64,000 bases of DNA from Methylobacterium adhaesivum (GCF_022179065.1 NZ_BPQD01000001.1:372001-436000); one strand, 5' to 3'; positions 8,873 to 18,448 are shown, counted from the stretch's first letter. A program made the numbers and translations. Notes: generated by a model from the sequence alone, not told the origin.

Positions 8873-11800
8873 TGGCGGCGCGCGTGCAGACGGCCTTCGT
8901 CGTCGATGAGATCACCCAGGCGTCCCAGCGCCGGGCCGCCGATCCCCGGGCCTCGGCCTGGGTCTCGGCCAATGCGGGGGCGGGCAAGACGAAGGTGCTC
9001 ACCGATCGGGTGGTGCGCTTGCTCCTCGACGGCGCCCCCCCGGCCCGCATCCTGTGCCTGACCTTCACCAAGGCGGCCGCCGCCAACATGTCGATCCGGG
9101 TGTTCCGGGTGCTCGGCCGCTGGGTCACCCTCGACGAGCCCACCCTGACGCAGGAACTGACGGCGCTGACCGGCACGACGCCGGCCCGCAGCACCCTGCA
9201 GGTGGCGCGGCGCCTGTTCGCCCGCGCCGTGGAGACGCCGGGGGGCCTCAAGATCGAGACCCTGCACGCCTTGTGCGAGCGCCTGCTGCACATGTTCCCG
9301 TTCGAGGCCAACGTGCCGGCCCGCTTCGAGGTGCTGGACGACGACCACGCGGACGCGGCCTTCGAGGCGGCGGTGAGCGCGGTCTATGCCGAGGCGATCT
9401 CGGGTGCAGCGTCCGATCTCGCGACGGCCTGGGCCATCGTCAGTGCCGAGGCCTCGGGCGACATCCTGCGCCGGACGATCCGCGCGGCGATGCGGGCCCG
9501 GGGGGTGTTCGCCGATCGCGGCGGCCTCGGCAAGTCGTTCGCGGCCCTCGCCGCCGCCCTGGCGCTCAAGCCGGGTCAGACTGTGGCCAGCGTCGAGAGG
9601 GAGATCGTCGAAGGCGGCCTCGGCGACCTCACGGCGTTCGCCGCCCGCCTGCGCACGGGCAAATCCACCGACGAGGGGCTGGCCGACAAGCTCCTTGAGG
9701 CGGAGGCGGCGGAGGGGCCGGAGCGGATCGAGGCCTACCGCGCCGTGTTCTTCACCAAGGACGGGTCTCCGAAGGCCGACCGAAGTCTCGGCACCAAGGC
9801 GGTGCCGGAGGACGCGCGCCAGGCCCTCATGGACGAGCGAGACCGCATCGCCCCCCTGGACGATGCCTTGCGCGGCGTGCGCGCCCTGGAGCGCACCCGC
9901 GCCCTGTTCACCCTCGCGGCCGAGATCCATCGGCGGATCGAAGCCGAGAAGGCCCGCCTCGGCGCCCTCGATTTCGACGACTTGATCCACAAGACCCTCG
10001 ACCTGCTGGCGCGGGTCGATTCCGCCTGGGTGCTGTACAAGCTCGACCGGGGCATCGATCACGTCCTCGTCGACGAGGCGCAGGACACCAACCCGCTGCA
10101 ATGGGAGATCCTGCGCCGGATCACCGCCGAGTTCGCCGCCGGGGCCGGTGCCCGCGAGATCGTGCGCACGCGCTTTGCCGTGGGCGATCCCAAGCAGTCG
10201 ATCTACAGCTTTCAGGGGGCCGAGCCGCGCGAGTTCGAGACCACCCGGCGGGAATGGATCGCGGCGGCCGCCGCCGCCGAACTGCCGTTCGAGGATGTCC
10301 ACCTCACCCTGTCGTTCCGCTCGACGCGGGGCGTCCTCGGCGCCGTCGATGCCACCTTCAAGGTGCCGGAACATTTCGAGGGGCTGTCCTTCGAGGATAC
10401 GGCGGTGGGCACCGTGCATTCCACGGCGCGGGCCGTCGCGCCCGGTGCCGTCGAACTCTGGCCCGTCGCCGAGCCGCAGCCCGAGGCCGAGCCCGACGCC
10501 TGGACCGCCCCCGTCGATGCGCCCGAGGCCAGCGCCCCGGCCATCGTCACAGCGCGGCGCGTCGCGCGGGCGGCCGCGACCTGGACCACCACGGGGGACG
10601 AGACCGGCCGGGTCTGGCGGCCGGGCGAGATCCTCATTCTCGTGCGCAAACGCTCGGCGGCCTTCGAGGAGGTGATCCGCGCCATGAAGGCGCTGGGCGT
10701 GCCCGTGGCCGGCCAGGACCGCCTCGACATCGCCGCCCACATCGCCGTCAACGACCTCGTGGCCGTGGGCCGCGCCGGTCTCCTGCCGGCAGACGACCTG
10801 ACCCTGGCGGGCGCCCTGAAGACGCCCCTGGTCGGCCTCGACGACGACGACCTCGTGCGCATCGCCGCGCGCCGCGACGAATCCGAAACCCTGGAGGACG
10901 CGCTCGCCCGCCACGCCGCAGCCGGCGACCCCGCCGCGATCCGGGGGCGGGACGCCCTCAGCCTATGGATTCGGCTCGCCGGATGCGAAGGCCCGTTCAA
11001 CTTCTACGCCAGCATCCTCGGCGCCCATGGTGGCCGCCGCGCCCTGGTCGCGCGCCTCGGCGGCGAGGCGGGGGATGCCATCGACGTCTTTCTGACCACC
11101 GCCGCACAGGCCGAGCAGGGCGGGGAAGCGGCCTCCCTCGGCGGGTTCCTCGCCCGCTACGCCACCGTGCCGGGGCAGGGAGAGGGCGGCCATACGGTCA
11201 AGCGCGATCTCGAATCCGGCCGCGACGAGGTCCGGGTGATGACCGTCCACGGCGCCAAGGGGCTGGAGGCCCCCCTGGTGGTGATCATCGACGGCAGCGA
11301 ACCGCTCGGCCGCAACGATCCGCCGCTCCTCGCTCTCGGCGGGGGCCTGCCGCCGGTCTGGTCGAGCGCCAAGACCTACGACAGCGAACCCATCGGCGCG
11401 GCGAGGGCCGGCCTTCAGGCCCGGGCCCACGAGGAGCACCATCGCCTGCTCTACGTCGCCATGACCCGCGCGGCCGACCGCCTCGTTGTCGCTCCCTATC
11501 GCGGTCACGACGCCGGAACCGAGACCGCCTGGTGCGAGATGATCCGCCGCGGAATCGAGGAGAATATCGGGCCCGGCACCGTGATGGAGCGGCCCTACGG
11601 CCCCGTCACCCTCTGGCGCGAAGGCGGTGAGGCCGCCGGTCCGGCCGCCGCCACGATCCCGGCGTCCGCCGCCGAGGCCGTGCCGTCCTGGCTGGAGGTA
11701 CCGCTGCCGGAGGAGGCCGAGGCCGCGCCGCCCCTCAGTCCGTCGGGTGCCCTGGGCGCGGCCGATCCGAGGCGCGAGCCCGGACGGCGCCTCGGCGACG

Positions 11801-12318
11801 CCCAGGCCCGGCGCCGGGGCGTGCTGATCCACGCGCTCATCGAGCACCTGCCGCGCCTCGACCCCCGCCACCGCAAGGCCGCCGCGACCCGCTTCGTGCG
11901 CGCCCGCGCGCCGACCCTCGACGCCGCGACGCAGAAGGCCATCGTCGCCGCCACGATCCGGCTGTTCGATCATCCGGATCTGGCCGCCCTCTTCGCCCCC
12001 GATGCGCGGGCGGAGGTCACCCTGTCGGGGCGCGTCGTGGTGGACGGAGCCGAGCGTCCGGTCTTCGGCCGCGTCGACCGGCTAGCCATCGGCCCCGAGA
12101 CGGTGGTGGTCGCCGACTTCAAGACGGGCCGCCCGCCGGCCGAGGATGTGGCCCTGCCGGAGGCGGAGACCCGGCAGATCGCCCTCTATGCCGCCCTGCT
12201 CACCCGGATCTTTCCGGGCCGACGGATCGTACCGATGCTGGTCTGGACCTCGGGCCCCACCGTGCGCCGCCTGACGGAGGGCGAACGGGCCGCCGCGCTG
12301 GGTCCGATCGCGGCCTGA
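8872..12318 (+). CDS. addA: AddA, UvrD-type helicase-nuclease of the AddAB enzyme
   Basis: A 1148-residue UvrD/RecB-type helicase with a C-terminal nuclease. Walker A is SANAGAGKTKVL at about 33-44 and Walker B is VLVDEAQDTN. The motif VGDPKQSIYSFQGAEP lies near 437 and the C-terminal helicase motif VMTVHGAKGLEAPLV near 790. The RecB-family nuclease has GVLIHALIEHL and ADFKTGRPP near 1082. The ATG at 8872 overlaps the addB stop. An in-frame extension back to 8293 is open but lies inside addB and has shadow composition, so it was not used. The stop codon abuts a 45-base palindromic element (12318-12362). Confidence 0.95.
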   Translation: MAARVQTAFVVDEITQASQRRAADPRASAWVSANAGAGKTKVLTDRVVRLLLDGAPPARILCLTFTKAAAANMSIRVFRVLGRWVTLDEPTLTQELTALTGTTPARSTLQVARRLFARAVETPGGLKIETLHALCERLLHMFPFEANVPARFEVLDDDHADAAFEAAVSAVYAEAISGAASDLATAWAIVSAEASGDILRRTIRAAMRARGVFADRGGLGKSFAALAAALALKPGQTVASVEREIVEGGLGDLTAFAARLRTGKSTDEGLADKLLEAEAAEGPERIEAYRAVFFTKDGSPKADRSLGTKAVPEDARQALMDERDRIAPLDDALRGVRALERTRALFTLAAEIHRRIEAEKARLGALDFDDLIHKTLDLLARVDSAWVLYKLDRGIDHVLVDEAQDTNPLQWEILRRITAEFAAGAGAREIVRTRFAVGDPKQSIYSFQGAEPREFETTRREWIAAAAAAELPFEDVHLTLSFRSTRGVLGAVDATFKVPEHFEGLSFEDTAVGTVHSTARAVAPGAVELWPVAEPQPEAEPDAWTAPVDAPEASAPAIVTARRVARAAATWTTTGDETGRVWRPGEILILVRKRSAAFEEVIRAMKALGVPVAGQDRLDIAAHIAVNDLVAVGRAGLLPADDLTLAGALKTPLVGLDDDDLVRIAARRDESETLEDALARHAAAGDPAAIRGRDALSLWIRLAGCEGPFNFYASILGAHGGRRALVARLGGEAGDAIDVFLTTAAQAEQGGEAASLGGFLARYATVPGQGEGGHTVKRDLESGRDEVRVMTVHGAKGLEAPLVVIIDGSEPLGRNDPPLLALGGGLPPVWSSAKTYDSEPIGAARAGLQARAHEEHHRLLYVAMTRAADRLVVAPYRGHDAGTETAWCEMIRRGIEENIGPGTVMERPYGPVTLWREGGEAAGPAAATIPASAAEAVPSWLEVPLPEEAEAAPPLSPSGALGAADPRREPGRRLGDAQARRRGVLIHALIEHLPRLDPRHRKAAATRFVRARAPTLDAATQKAIVAATIRLFDHPDLAALFAPDARAEVTLSGRVVVDGAERPVFGRVDRLAIGPETVVVADFKTGRPPAEDVALPEAETRQIALYAALLTRIFPGRRIVPMLVWTSGPTVRRLTEGERAAALGPIAA

Positions 12319-12362
12319 AGCATCGTCCCAAAAGGAGGTTTGCGGCTTTCGGGACGATGCTT
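12318..12362. repeat. REP-like palindrome, copy A, at the 3' end of addA
   Basis: A perfect 12-base inverted repeat: AAGCATCGTCCC at 12318-12329 and GGGACGATGCTT at 12351-12362, separated by 21 bases. The right arm, CTTTCGGGACGATGCT, recurs with one difference in copy B (36146-36194). It could act as a terminator for addA, but its partial recurrence elsewhere favours a dispersed REP or BIME-type repeat. Confidence 0.7.
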
Positions 12363-12475
12363 GAAATGTTTCTCGCAATACTCCCGCCGGGCCATCGTGT
12401 CTGGAGAGAGAACCGACGATGGCCGGAAGTTTCGTAAAGCCAAGGACTTGGTTCGGGCCGGAGATCGTTTCCGGC

Positions 12476-12907
12476 TCACGCCCGGGCGTTCAAGGCTTCC
12501 CGTACGGTAAGGGCGACGGTGTCGGTGCGCTCGGCCTCGACGACGTAGAGATCGTCCATCTCGAATCCCGGGGGCTCGACCCGCACGCAAGGACCCTCGC
12601 TCGCGAAGACGATACGCAGATCGGGGCGTAGGGCGCGGGCCTCGAGGGCAAGCTCGACGCAGCTGAGTTCCCCCTTAAGGCCGAGGTCCGTGACAAGCAC
12701 GTCCACCGGCAGGCCGAGGGCCAGGACGGTCATGGCATCCACGCCGCAATCGACCGTGGTGGTGGCGTAACCGACGCGGCGAATCTGAGCAGCGACGTCG
12801 TCCCGCCACTGTTTCTGGCGCCCGGCGATCAGAACCTGGACGCCGTAGGCGCCACCGGACGAAGCCGTCTGTTCCACGTTCGGAACCCCCCATGCGCGCC
12901 TGGCCAT
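12476..12907 (-). CDS. Stand-alone degenerate response-regulator receiver protein
   Basis: A 143-residue protein with a CheY-like layout: an N-terminal strand (VQVLIAGRQKQW), VDVLVTDLGLKG with a phospho-acceptor-like Asp74, then alpha-helical repeats and LRIVFASE. There is no output domain. The acidic pair normally after the first strand is replaced by Ala-Gly-Arg, and no conserved Lys is evident after the fourth strand. It may therefore be a pseudo-receiver that is not phosphorylated normally. The ATG at 12907 is preferred; an upstream TTG at 12937 in the same frame would add ten residues. It is monocistronic between addA and argJ, convergent with addA. Confidence 0.6.
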   Translation of the reverse strand: MARRAWGVPNVEQTASSGGAYGVQVLIAGRQKQWRDDVAAQIRRVGYATTTVDCGVDAMTVLALGLPVDVLVTDLGLKGELSCVELALEARALRPDLRIVFASEGPCVRVEPPGFEMDDLYVVEAERTDTVALTVREALNARA

Positions 12908-13163
12908 GCCGTGACCGTCACCTCGAATGAGTTGCACTGCAATACGTTAAGGCACGCCGGTCCGCCGACACAAGCCCGATGCGCAAATTCGCAGCACCCC
13001 TCGTGAGCAATCCAGCGTCCGCACGACTTGTTCCGGGAGCCGGAAGCCCTGTTGACGGCGCGGTGTGGGCCGGGGCAACACCACCCGGCCGCCGGATTCG
13101 AGGCCCGAGCACGCGCCCGGGACTGCCCTGCCCGAGGCGGCCGACAGCCGGAGACCGACACCG

Positions 13164-14414
13164 ATGGCATCCGCCAAGACCGTTCCCGTTTCGCCGCTGG
13201 CCCCCACGCATCAGCCCGATCTGCCGGCGATCGCCGGCGTCGGGCTCGCCACGGCACAGGCCGGCATCCGCTATTCCGGGCGGACGGACGTGCTCTACGT
13301 CGCCCTCGCCGAGGGAACCCAGGCCGCCGGCGTGTTCACCCGTTCGCGCTGCCCCTCCGCGCCCGTGGACTGGTGCCGGCAGGCCCTGACGAGCCCGGGC
13401 GCGCGGGCCCTCGTGGTGAATTCCGGCAACGCCAACGCCTTCACGGGCGCGCGGGGCCGGGAGGCCGTCGCGCTCACCGCCGCCATCGCGGCCCGGGCGG
13501 CGGATTGCGCGCCGGAGGCGGTGTTCATCGCCTCGACGGGCGTCATCGGCGAGCCCCTCGACGCCACGAAGTTCGAGGGCGTGCTCGCCGACTGCGCCGG
13601 CCGCACGCAGGACGGCCCGGCCGCCTGGAGCGCCGCCGCCCAGGCGATCATGACCACCGACACGTTTCCGAAGCTCGCCACGCGCCGGGCCACCATCGAC
13701 GGCACGACCGTGACCCTCAATGGCATCGCCAAGGGCGCCGGCATGATCGCCCCCGACATGGCGACGATGCTGAGCTTCGCCTTCACCGATGCCGCCCTGC
13801 CGCAGGCGGTGCTGCAGGACCTCCTAACGGCCGGAACGGGGAAGAGCTTCAACTGCGTCACGGTGGACGGCGACACCTCCACCTCCGACACCCTGATGCT
13901 GTTCGCGACCGGGGCGGCCGGCAACGCCGCCGTGACCGACGCCGCCGACCCGCGGCTTTCCGACTTCAAGGCCAAGCTCGACGATCTGCTGATCGAACTC
14001 GCCCAGCTCGTGGCCAAGGACGGCGAGGGCGCGCGCAAGTTCGTCACCGTGCGGGTGGGGGGCGCCACCAGCGACGCCTCGGCCCACCGCATCGCGATGT
14101 CCATCGCCAACTCGCCCCTGGTGAAGACGGCGGTGGCCGGCGAGGACGCCAATTGGGGCCGCGTGGTGATGGCGGTGGGCAAGGCCGGCGAGCCGGCCGA
14201 CCGCGACCGCCTCGGCATCTGGTTCGGTGACGTGCGGGTGGCCCGCGAAGGGGCCCGCGACCCGGATTACAGCGAGGACGCGGCGAGCGCCGTCATGCGC
14301 GAATCCGATATTGAGATCCGCGTCGACCTCGGCCTCGGCGAGGGTGCCGCCCGCGTCTGGACCTGCGATCTGACGCACGGTTACATCGCCATCAACGGGG
14401 ATTACCGCTCGTGA
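13164..14414 (+). CDS. argJ: ArgJ, bifunctional glutamate/ornithine acetyltransferase
   Basis: A 416-residue ArgJ of the arginine pathway. It recycles acetyl groups from N-acetylornithine to glutamate, and in bifunctional forms also makes N-acetylglutamate. The self-cleavage site is visible in [14 protein letters not shown], where Thr201 becomes the N-terminal nucleophile of the beta chain. The C-terminus ends in [13 protein letters not shown], typical of the family. The ATG at 13164, with GGAG ten bases upstream, gives normal family length; earlier in-frame sequence is Pro/Arg-rich shadow. It overlaps the next gene by four bases (GTGA). Confidence 0.95.
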   Translation: MASAKTVPVSPLAPTHQPDLPAIAGVGLATAQAGIRYSGRTDVLYVALAEGTQAAGVFTRSRCPSAPVDWCRQALTSPGARALVVNSGNANAFTGARGREAVALTAAIAARAADCAPEAVFIASTGVIGEPLDATKFEGVLADCAGRTQDGPAAWSAAAQAIMTTDTFPKLATRRATIDGTTVTLNGIAKGAGMIAPDMATMLSFAFTDAALPQAVLQDLLTAGTGKSFNCVTVDGDTSTSDTLMLFATGAAGNAAVTDAADPRLSDFKAKLDDLLIELAQLVAKDGEGARKFVTVRVGGATSDASAHRIAMSIANSPLVKTAVAGEDANWGRVVMAVGKAGEPADRDRLGIWFGDVRVAREGARDPDYSEDAASAVMRESDIEIRVDLGLGEGAARVWTCDLTHGYIAINGDYRS

Positions 14415-15148
14415 TCCCCCGCGCCGGCCTCTTCGCCCTGGCCGTTCTCGCCACGGCCGGGCTTGCGCCCGCCTGCGCTGAGGAGGCCCCCACCCTCGCG
14501 GACGGCCGCATCCACGTGGTTGGCCGCGCGCGGGCCGAGACGGCGCCGGATTTCGCCGCGGTGGAGATCGGCATCGAGGCGAAGGGGGCGACGCCGGCCG
14601 CCGCCCTCGACGCGGCGAGTGCCTCCGCCAGGGGGCTCATCGCCCTCGCCGAGACGTTCAAGGTGCCGGAGGCGGATATCGGCACCACGGCGGTGACCCT
14701 GCAGCCCGTCACCCGCAGCGTGCGCCAGCCCGACGGCACGGTGACCGAGCGGGCCGACGGCTACCGCGCCGCCAACACCGTCCGCCTGCGGCTCGCCGAC
14801 ATGGCGCGTCTGGGCGATCTCATGCGGCGTGCCCTCGAGACCGGGGCCAACCGGATCGAGGGCGTGAGCTTCGGCCTGCGCGACCCCGACGCCGCCGAAT
14901 CCGCCGTGCGGGTCGCCGCCATGAAGGACGCGACCGCTCAAGCCGCCCGTCTCGCCGAGGCCGCCGGCATCACCCTCGGCCGCGTCGTCGCCATCCGCTC
15001 GCCGGCCGCCGCCGGGTCGCCGGCCTATCCGCCGATGCCGGCGCCGATGGCCCGGCTCGCCAAGGCCACGGGCGCCCCCGTGCCCCTCGTCGCCGGCACC
15101 ATCGAGACGGCGGCGGAGGTGTCGGCCACCTTCGCCATCGCCCCATGA
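14411..15148 (+). CDS. SIMPL (DUF541) domain periplasmic protein
   Basis: A 245-residue secreted protein. An N-terminal signal peptide ([16 protein letters not shown]) precedes a SIMPL/DUF541 domain: [27 protein letters not shown], split by residues typical of the fold, then [26 protein letters not shown] and the ending [11 protein letters not shown]. Family members form oligomeric periplasmic or outer-membrane-associated assemblies linked to oxidative stress resistance, but their function is poorly defined. The start is GTG 14411, overlapping the argJ stop, and its own stop overlaps mutT. argJ, this gene and mutT therefore look like one translationally coupled operon. Confidence 0.85.
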   Translation: MIPRAGLFALAVLATAGLAPACAEEAPTLADGRIHVVGRARAETAPDFAAVEIGIEAKGATPAAALDAASASARGLIALAETFKVPEADIGTTAVTLQPVTRSVRQPDGTVTERADGYRAANTVRLRLADMARLGDLMRRALETGANRIEGVSFGLRDPDAAESAVRVAAMKDATAQAARLAEAAGITLGRVVAIRSPAAAGSPAYPPMPAPMARLAKATGAPVPLVAGTIETAAEVSATFAIAP

Positions 15149-15561
15149 GCGGTCCCTTGCGCATCCTCCTCGTCGTCGCCGTCGCCCTCGTGGACACGGA
15201 CGGGCGGGTGCTGTTGGCCCAGCGCCCGCCGGGCAAGCAGCTCGCCGGCCTGTGGGAGTTTCCCGGCGGCAAGGTCGATCCGGGCGAGCGCCCGGAGGAG
15301 ACCCTGATCCGCGAACTCGCCGAGGAACTCGGGATCGCCGTGAAGGAGGCGTGCCTCGCGCCCCTCACCTTCGCGAGCCACGCCTATCCCGATTTCCACC
15401 TCCTGATGCCGTTGTATGTCTGCCGGCGATGGGACGGCCTTCCGCGCTCCATGGAGGGGCAGGCCCTGAAATGGGTGCGCCCGCGCGACCTGAAGGACCA
15501 GCCGATGCCGCCGGCCGACGCGCCCCTGATCCCGTTCCTCATCGATCTCCTGGGGCCCTGA
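15145..15561 (+). CDS. mutT: MutT, 8-oxo-dGTP diphosphatase (Nudix)
   Basis: A 138-residue Nudix hydrolase. The complete Nudix box starts GKVDPGERPEETLIRELAEE and ends LGI; it is preceded by LLAQRPPGKQLAGLWEFPGG. That pre-box text is characteristic of MutT, which removes oxidised dGTP from the nucleotide pool. The start overlaps the stop of the SIMPL gene (ATGA). In alphaproteobacteria mutT often follows argJ, which supports the assignment. Confidence 0.92.
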   Translation: MSGPLRILLVVAVALVDTDGRVLLAQRPPGKQLAGLWEFPGGKVDPGERPEETLIRELAEELGIAVKEACLAPLTFASHAYPDFHLLMPLYVCRRWDGLPRSMEGQALKWVRPRDLKDQPMPPADAPLIPFLIDLLGP

Positions 15562-15631
15562 AGACTCCTCGGGCTTGATGGTCTGGGCTCCCGGCGACAC
15601 CTTGCGGGTGTGAGCGGGAGGACGGTGCGGC

Positions 15632-17191
15632 ATGGCGCGGAAGGCAACGAGGAAGCAGACCGAACCGGACGCCTTGTCCGAGCCGGCCTCGGAGCCCAAA
15701 GGGTCCGCCAAATCCAAGGCATCCGCGAAGCCCGTGGCCGCCGCCAAGCCCAAGCGTGCCTCGCGAAAGGCCACGCCGAGCCCCGAGACCCTGACCGAAC
15801 TCGGTCTGGAGCGGCTGATCCGCCTCGTCCTCGACGAGACCGGGCGCAATCCGGCCTTCAAGAAGCTGGTCACGGCGGCGGTGGCGGGCCTCCAGGGTCC
15901 GGATGCGGTGGCGGCCCTCATCGACCGGCGCCTCACGGCCCTGGAGCGGGCCGCCGGCTACATCGACTGGCAGAAGCGCCGCGCCTTCACGGCCGATCTC
16001 GACGCGACCCTGACCACCATCGTGGCCGAACTCGGCGCCCTCGACGCGCGGGCGGGGCTCGACCGCCTAATGCGCTTCCTCGCCGCCGCCGCCGGGGTGC
16101 TGGAGCGGGTGGACGATTCGAGCGGGCAGGTCCACGGCGTCTTCGCCCGCGCCGCCGACGCGGCGGCCGGCCTCGGGGGCGGCCTTGCGGCCCCGGAGGC
16201 GGCCGCCTTCGCCCTGCGCCTCGTGCCGATGCTGGAAACGGACGCGTACGGGCTCGTCGAGGACGTGCTCTATGCCCTGATCCCCACCCTGCCCGAGGCC
16301 GCCCTCGCGCGCCTCGATACGGGCCTCTCCGACGCCCTGCCGCCGCCGCCGGCCAAGTCCGAGGGCACGCGGTCTTGGGATCGGCAGGTGGCCCGGAGCC
16401 GGATCCTGCGCCTGCGCCAGGGGCTGGCCGACCGACGCGGTGACGTCGATGCCTTCATCCGCCTGGAGCAGGAAGCCGCGCCCGACCGCCCGGAGCGGAC
16501 GGAGATCGCCGAGCGCCTCCTCGCGGCCGGGCGCCTCGACGAAGCCCTCGATTGGGTGCGCCGGCCACAGAAGCGCGGCCTCGTCGTCGTCACGCGCGAG
16601 CAGATGATCACCGGGCAGTTCGACCCGGAAGCCCCCGACCGGGCACGGGTCGACCTCGAAATCCGCATCCTCGACGCCCTCGGACGCGGCGCGGAGGCGC
16701 AGAATCTACGCTGGGGCCAGTTCGAGCGCAGCTTGGACGCCGGGATGCTGAGGGTCTATCTCGCAAAACTACCGGATTTCGAGGATGAGGAAGCCCTGGA
16801 ACGGGCCTTCGCGCACGCTGCCGGGCATGCGGATCCCTACCGCGCCCTGCACTTCTTTACCCATTGGCCGAAGCCCGACCGGGCCGCGCGCCTCGTCGCC
16901 GCGCACGCCTGGGATGGCGGGCGCTACGAGATCCTGGTGCCGGCGGCCGAGGCCCTGGAGGCCGGCGAGCCCCTGGCCGCCGCCCGGCTCTACCGCCTCC
17001 TCGTCGACGATATCCTGGAGCGCGGGCGCTCGGCCGCCTACGGGCACGGCGCACGCCACCTCGCGACCCTGGACGCCCTGGCGCCGCGCCTCGACCCCGG
17101 CGCCCTCGTGCCGGACCATGCCGCCTACCGCGCGGGCCTGCGCAAGGCCCATGGGCGCAAGGCCGCGTTCTGGTTGCAGGTGCGCGAGTGA
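15632..17191 (+). CDS. DUF6880-like alpha-helical protein of unknown function
   Basis: A 519-residue cytoplasmic protein. The first 50 residues are a disordered Lys/Ala/Ser/Pro-rich tail. The rest is almost entirely helical and rich in Ala, Leu, Arg and Asp, with TPR-like pairs such as RLLAAGRLDEALDWVRRP and a C-terminal section SAAYGHGARHLATLDALAPRL. No catalytic motif is visible. It resembles DUF6880 proteins, which are common in Hyphomicrobiales and have no assigned role; that match is from memory and moderate. GGAGG lies about ten bases before the ATG. It is convergent with the DUF427 gene, with a 10-base gap. Confidence 0.65.
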   Translation: MARKATRKQTEPDALSEPASEPKGSAKSKASAKPVAAAKPKRASRKATPSPETLTELGLERLIRLVLDETGRNPAFKKLVTAAVAGLQGPDAVAALIDRRLTALERAAGYIDWQKRRAFTADLDATLTTIVAELGALDARAGLDRLMRFLAAAAGVLERVDDSSGQVHGVFARAADAAAGLGGGLAAPEAAAFALRLVPMLETDAYGLVEDVLYALIPTLPEAALARLDTGLSDALPPPPAKSEGTRSWDRQVARSRILRLRQGLADRRGDVDAFIRLEQEAAPDRPERTEIAERLLAAGRLDEALDWVRRPQKRGLVVVTREQMITGQFDPEAPDRARVDLEIRILDALGRGAEAQNLRWGQFERSLDAGMLRVYLAKLPDFEDEEALERAFAHAAGHADPYRALHFFTHWPKPDRAARLVAAHAWDGGRYEILVPAAEALEAGEPLAAARLYRLLVDDILERGRSAAYGHGARHLATLDALAPRLDPGALVPDHAAYRAGLRKAHGRKAAFWLQVRE

Positions 17192-17201
17192 TTCGTCGAC
17201 C

Positions 17202-17564
17202 TCACGGCAAAACCTCAATGGCATCGACCCGGTCGGGATAGAACGCGAGGTGGTCGCGGATCGCCGCCACCGCCGGATAAGGGGTCTCGTAGGTCCAAAC
17301 GGCGTCGGGCCGCTCGGTGCCGTCGGCGGAGAGGCTGAAATAGCCAGCGTCGCCCTTGTACGGGCAATGGCTGCGGCGAGAACTCGGCACGAAGTGGTCC
17401 CACCGCGCGTCGGCGCGGGGGATGTAGAACACCGGCGGATAAGCGGCCTCGGTGAGGACCAGGGCGGCGTTGGTCTCGGCCACGGTCACGCCCCCGACCC
17501 GCACGCGGACGCGGCCCGTATGGGGCGTGATGGTAATCGGGTGGTCGGGTCCGGGCTGCTTCAT
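17202..17564 (-). CDS. DUF427 domain protein
   Basis: A 120-residue protein with the DUF427 pattern. It shows GRVRVRVGGVTVAET, then YPPVFYIPRADARWDHF, SHCPYKGDAGYFSL and AVWTYETPYP, with conserved Cys, Lys and Tyr in the CPYKG segment. Members are small beta-rich proteins without established function. The ATG at 17564 overlaps the stop of the upstream methyltransferase by four bases (ATGA), so the two are co-translated. Confidence 0.85.
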   Translation of the reverse strand: MKQPGPDHPITITPHTGRVRVRVGGVTVAETNAALVLTEAAYPPVFYIPRADARWDHFVPSSRRSHCPYKGDAGYFSLSADGTERPDAVWTYETPYPAVAAIRDHLAFYPDRVDAIEVLP

Positions 17565-18448
17565 GATGGACTCCGCATGGGATCGCGTTCCGTGGTGCCG
17601 AGGGCCTCGGCGAGGCGGGTGCGGGCGCTGCCCGGCTTGAGCGGCACCTGCTGGCTGGCATGGGGCGCCCAGCCGGAGAGCCACAGGATCTCGAAGGTGG
17701 CGCGCAGGCGCCCGTCCGGGTCGGCGAAGCGTTCGGCGTAAATCGCCGCCGCCCGCAACAGGGTCGCCCGCCGCAGGGGCGTGCGGCGGCGCTCGGTGAG
17801 CACGTTGGTCAGCCCCATGGCTCGCAGGTCGCGCATGAGGGCGAAGGGATCGGCATAGCGCACGGTCACCGTCTCGATATCGGTCACCGGCAGGGCGAAG
17901 CCCGCCCGCTGCAGGAGGCTTCCCATTTCACGGACCTCGGCGAACGGGGCGACGCGGGGGCTGACCCCGCCCTCGACCTCGCTCTCGGCCTGTCCGAAGG
18001 CTTGGCGCAATTCCGTGAGGCTGCGCCCGCCCAGCAGGCAGCCGATGAACAATCCGTCCGGCTTCAGGGTGCGGCGCAGCTGCGCCAGGGCGCCCGGCAG
18101 GTCGTTGACGTGCTGGAGGGCGAGGAGGGACACGGCGAGATCGAAGGCGGCGGGCGCCAGGGGCAGGGCCTCGGCGTCGCCCACGGCGAGACCCGATCCC
18201 GCCTCCGGCACGGGGGCGATGCGCAGCACCGCGTCGCATCGCCCGCTCGCTCTCAGGCGCAGGGCCGCCTCCGGCGTCGGCGTGCCGAGATCGACGGCTT
18301 GGTCGAACCGCCGCAGCACTGCGCCCAGGCGATCGTCGAGGTCGTCGGCGGCTCGGGCAAGGAGAAAGTCGGCGTATCCGGCCCGCCGCGCGCGGGCGAG
18401 GCGCATCCGGGCGAGGGTGGTGTCGAACAGGGGCGGCGGTCGCGTCAT
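17561..18448 (-). CDS. NDUFAF5/BioC-like class I SAM-dependent methyltransferase
   Basis: A 295-residue protein with a Rossmann methyltransferase core: strand AVDLGTPTPEAAL, acidic loop AVGDAEALPLAPAAFDLAVSLLALQHV, and LRRTLKPDGLFIGCLLGG. The C-terminal half (YADPFALMRDLRAMGLTN, EILWLSGWAPH) matches alphaproteobacterial homologues of NDUFAF5, a complex I assembly factor that hydroxylates an arginine; BioC is the alternative reading. The usual glycine motif after the first strand is degraded (DLGTPTPE), which fits the NDUFAF5 group. The ATG at 18448 starts the conserved text; an upstream start would add a Pro/Arg-rich tail. It is divergent from the glycine-zipper gene. Confidence 0.75.
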   Translation of the reverse strand: MTRPPPLFDTTLARMRLARARRAGYADFLLARAADDLDDRLGAVLRRFDQAVDLGTPTPEAALRLRASGRCDAVLRIAPVPEAGSGLAVGDAEALPLAPAAFDLAVSLLALQHVNDLPGALAQLRRTLKPDGLFIGCLLGGRSLTELRQAFGQAESEVEGGVSPRVAPFAEVREMGSLLQRAGFALPVTDIETVTVRYADPFALMRDLRAMGLTNVLTERRRTPLRRATLLRAAAIYAERFADPDGRLRATFEILWLSGWAPHASQQVPLKPGSARTRLAEALGTTERDPMRSPS

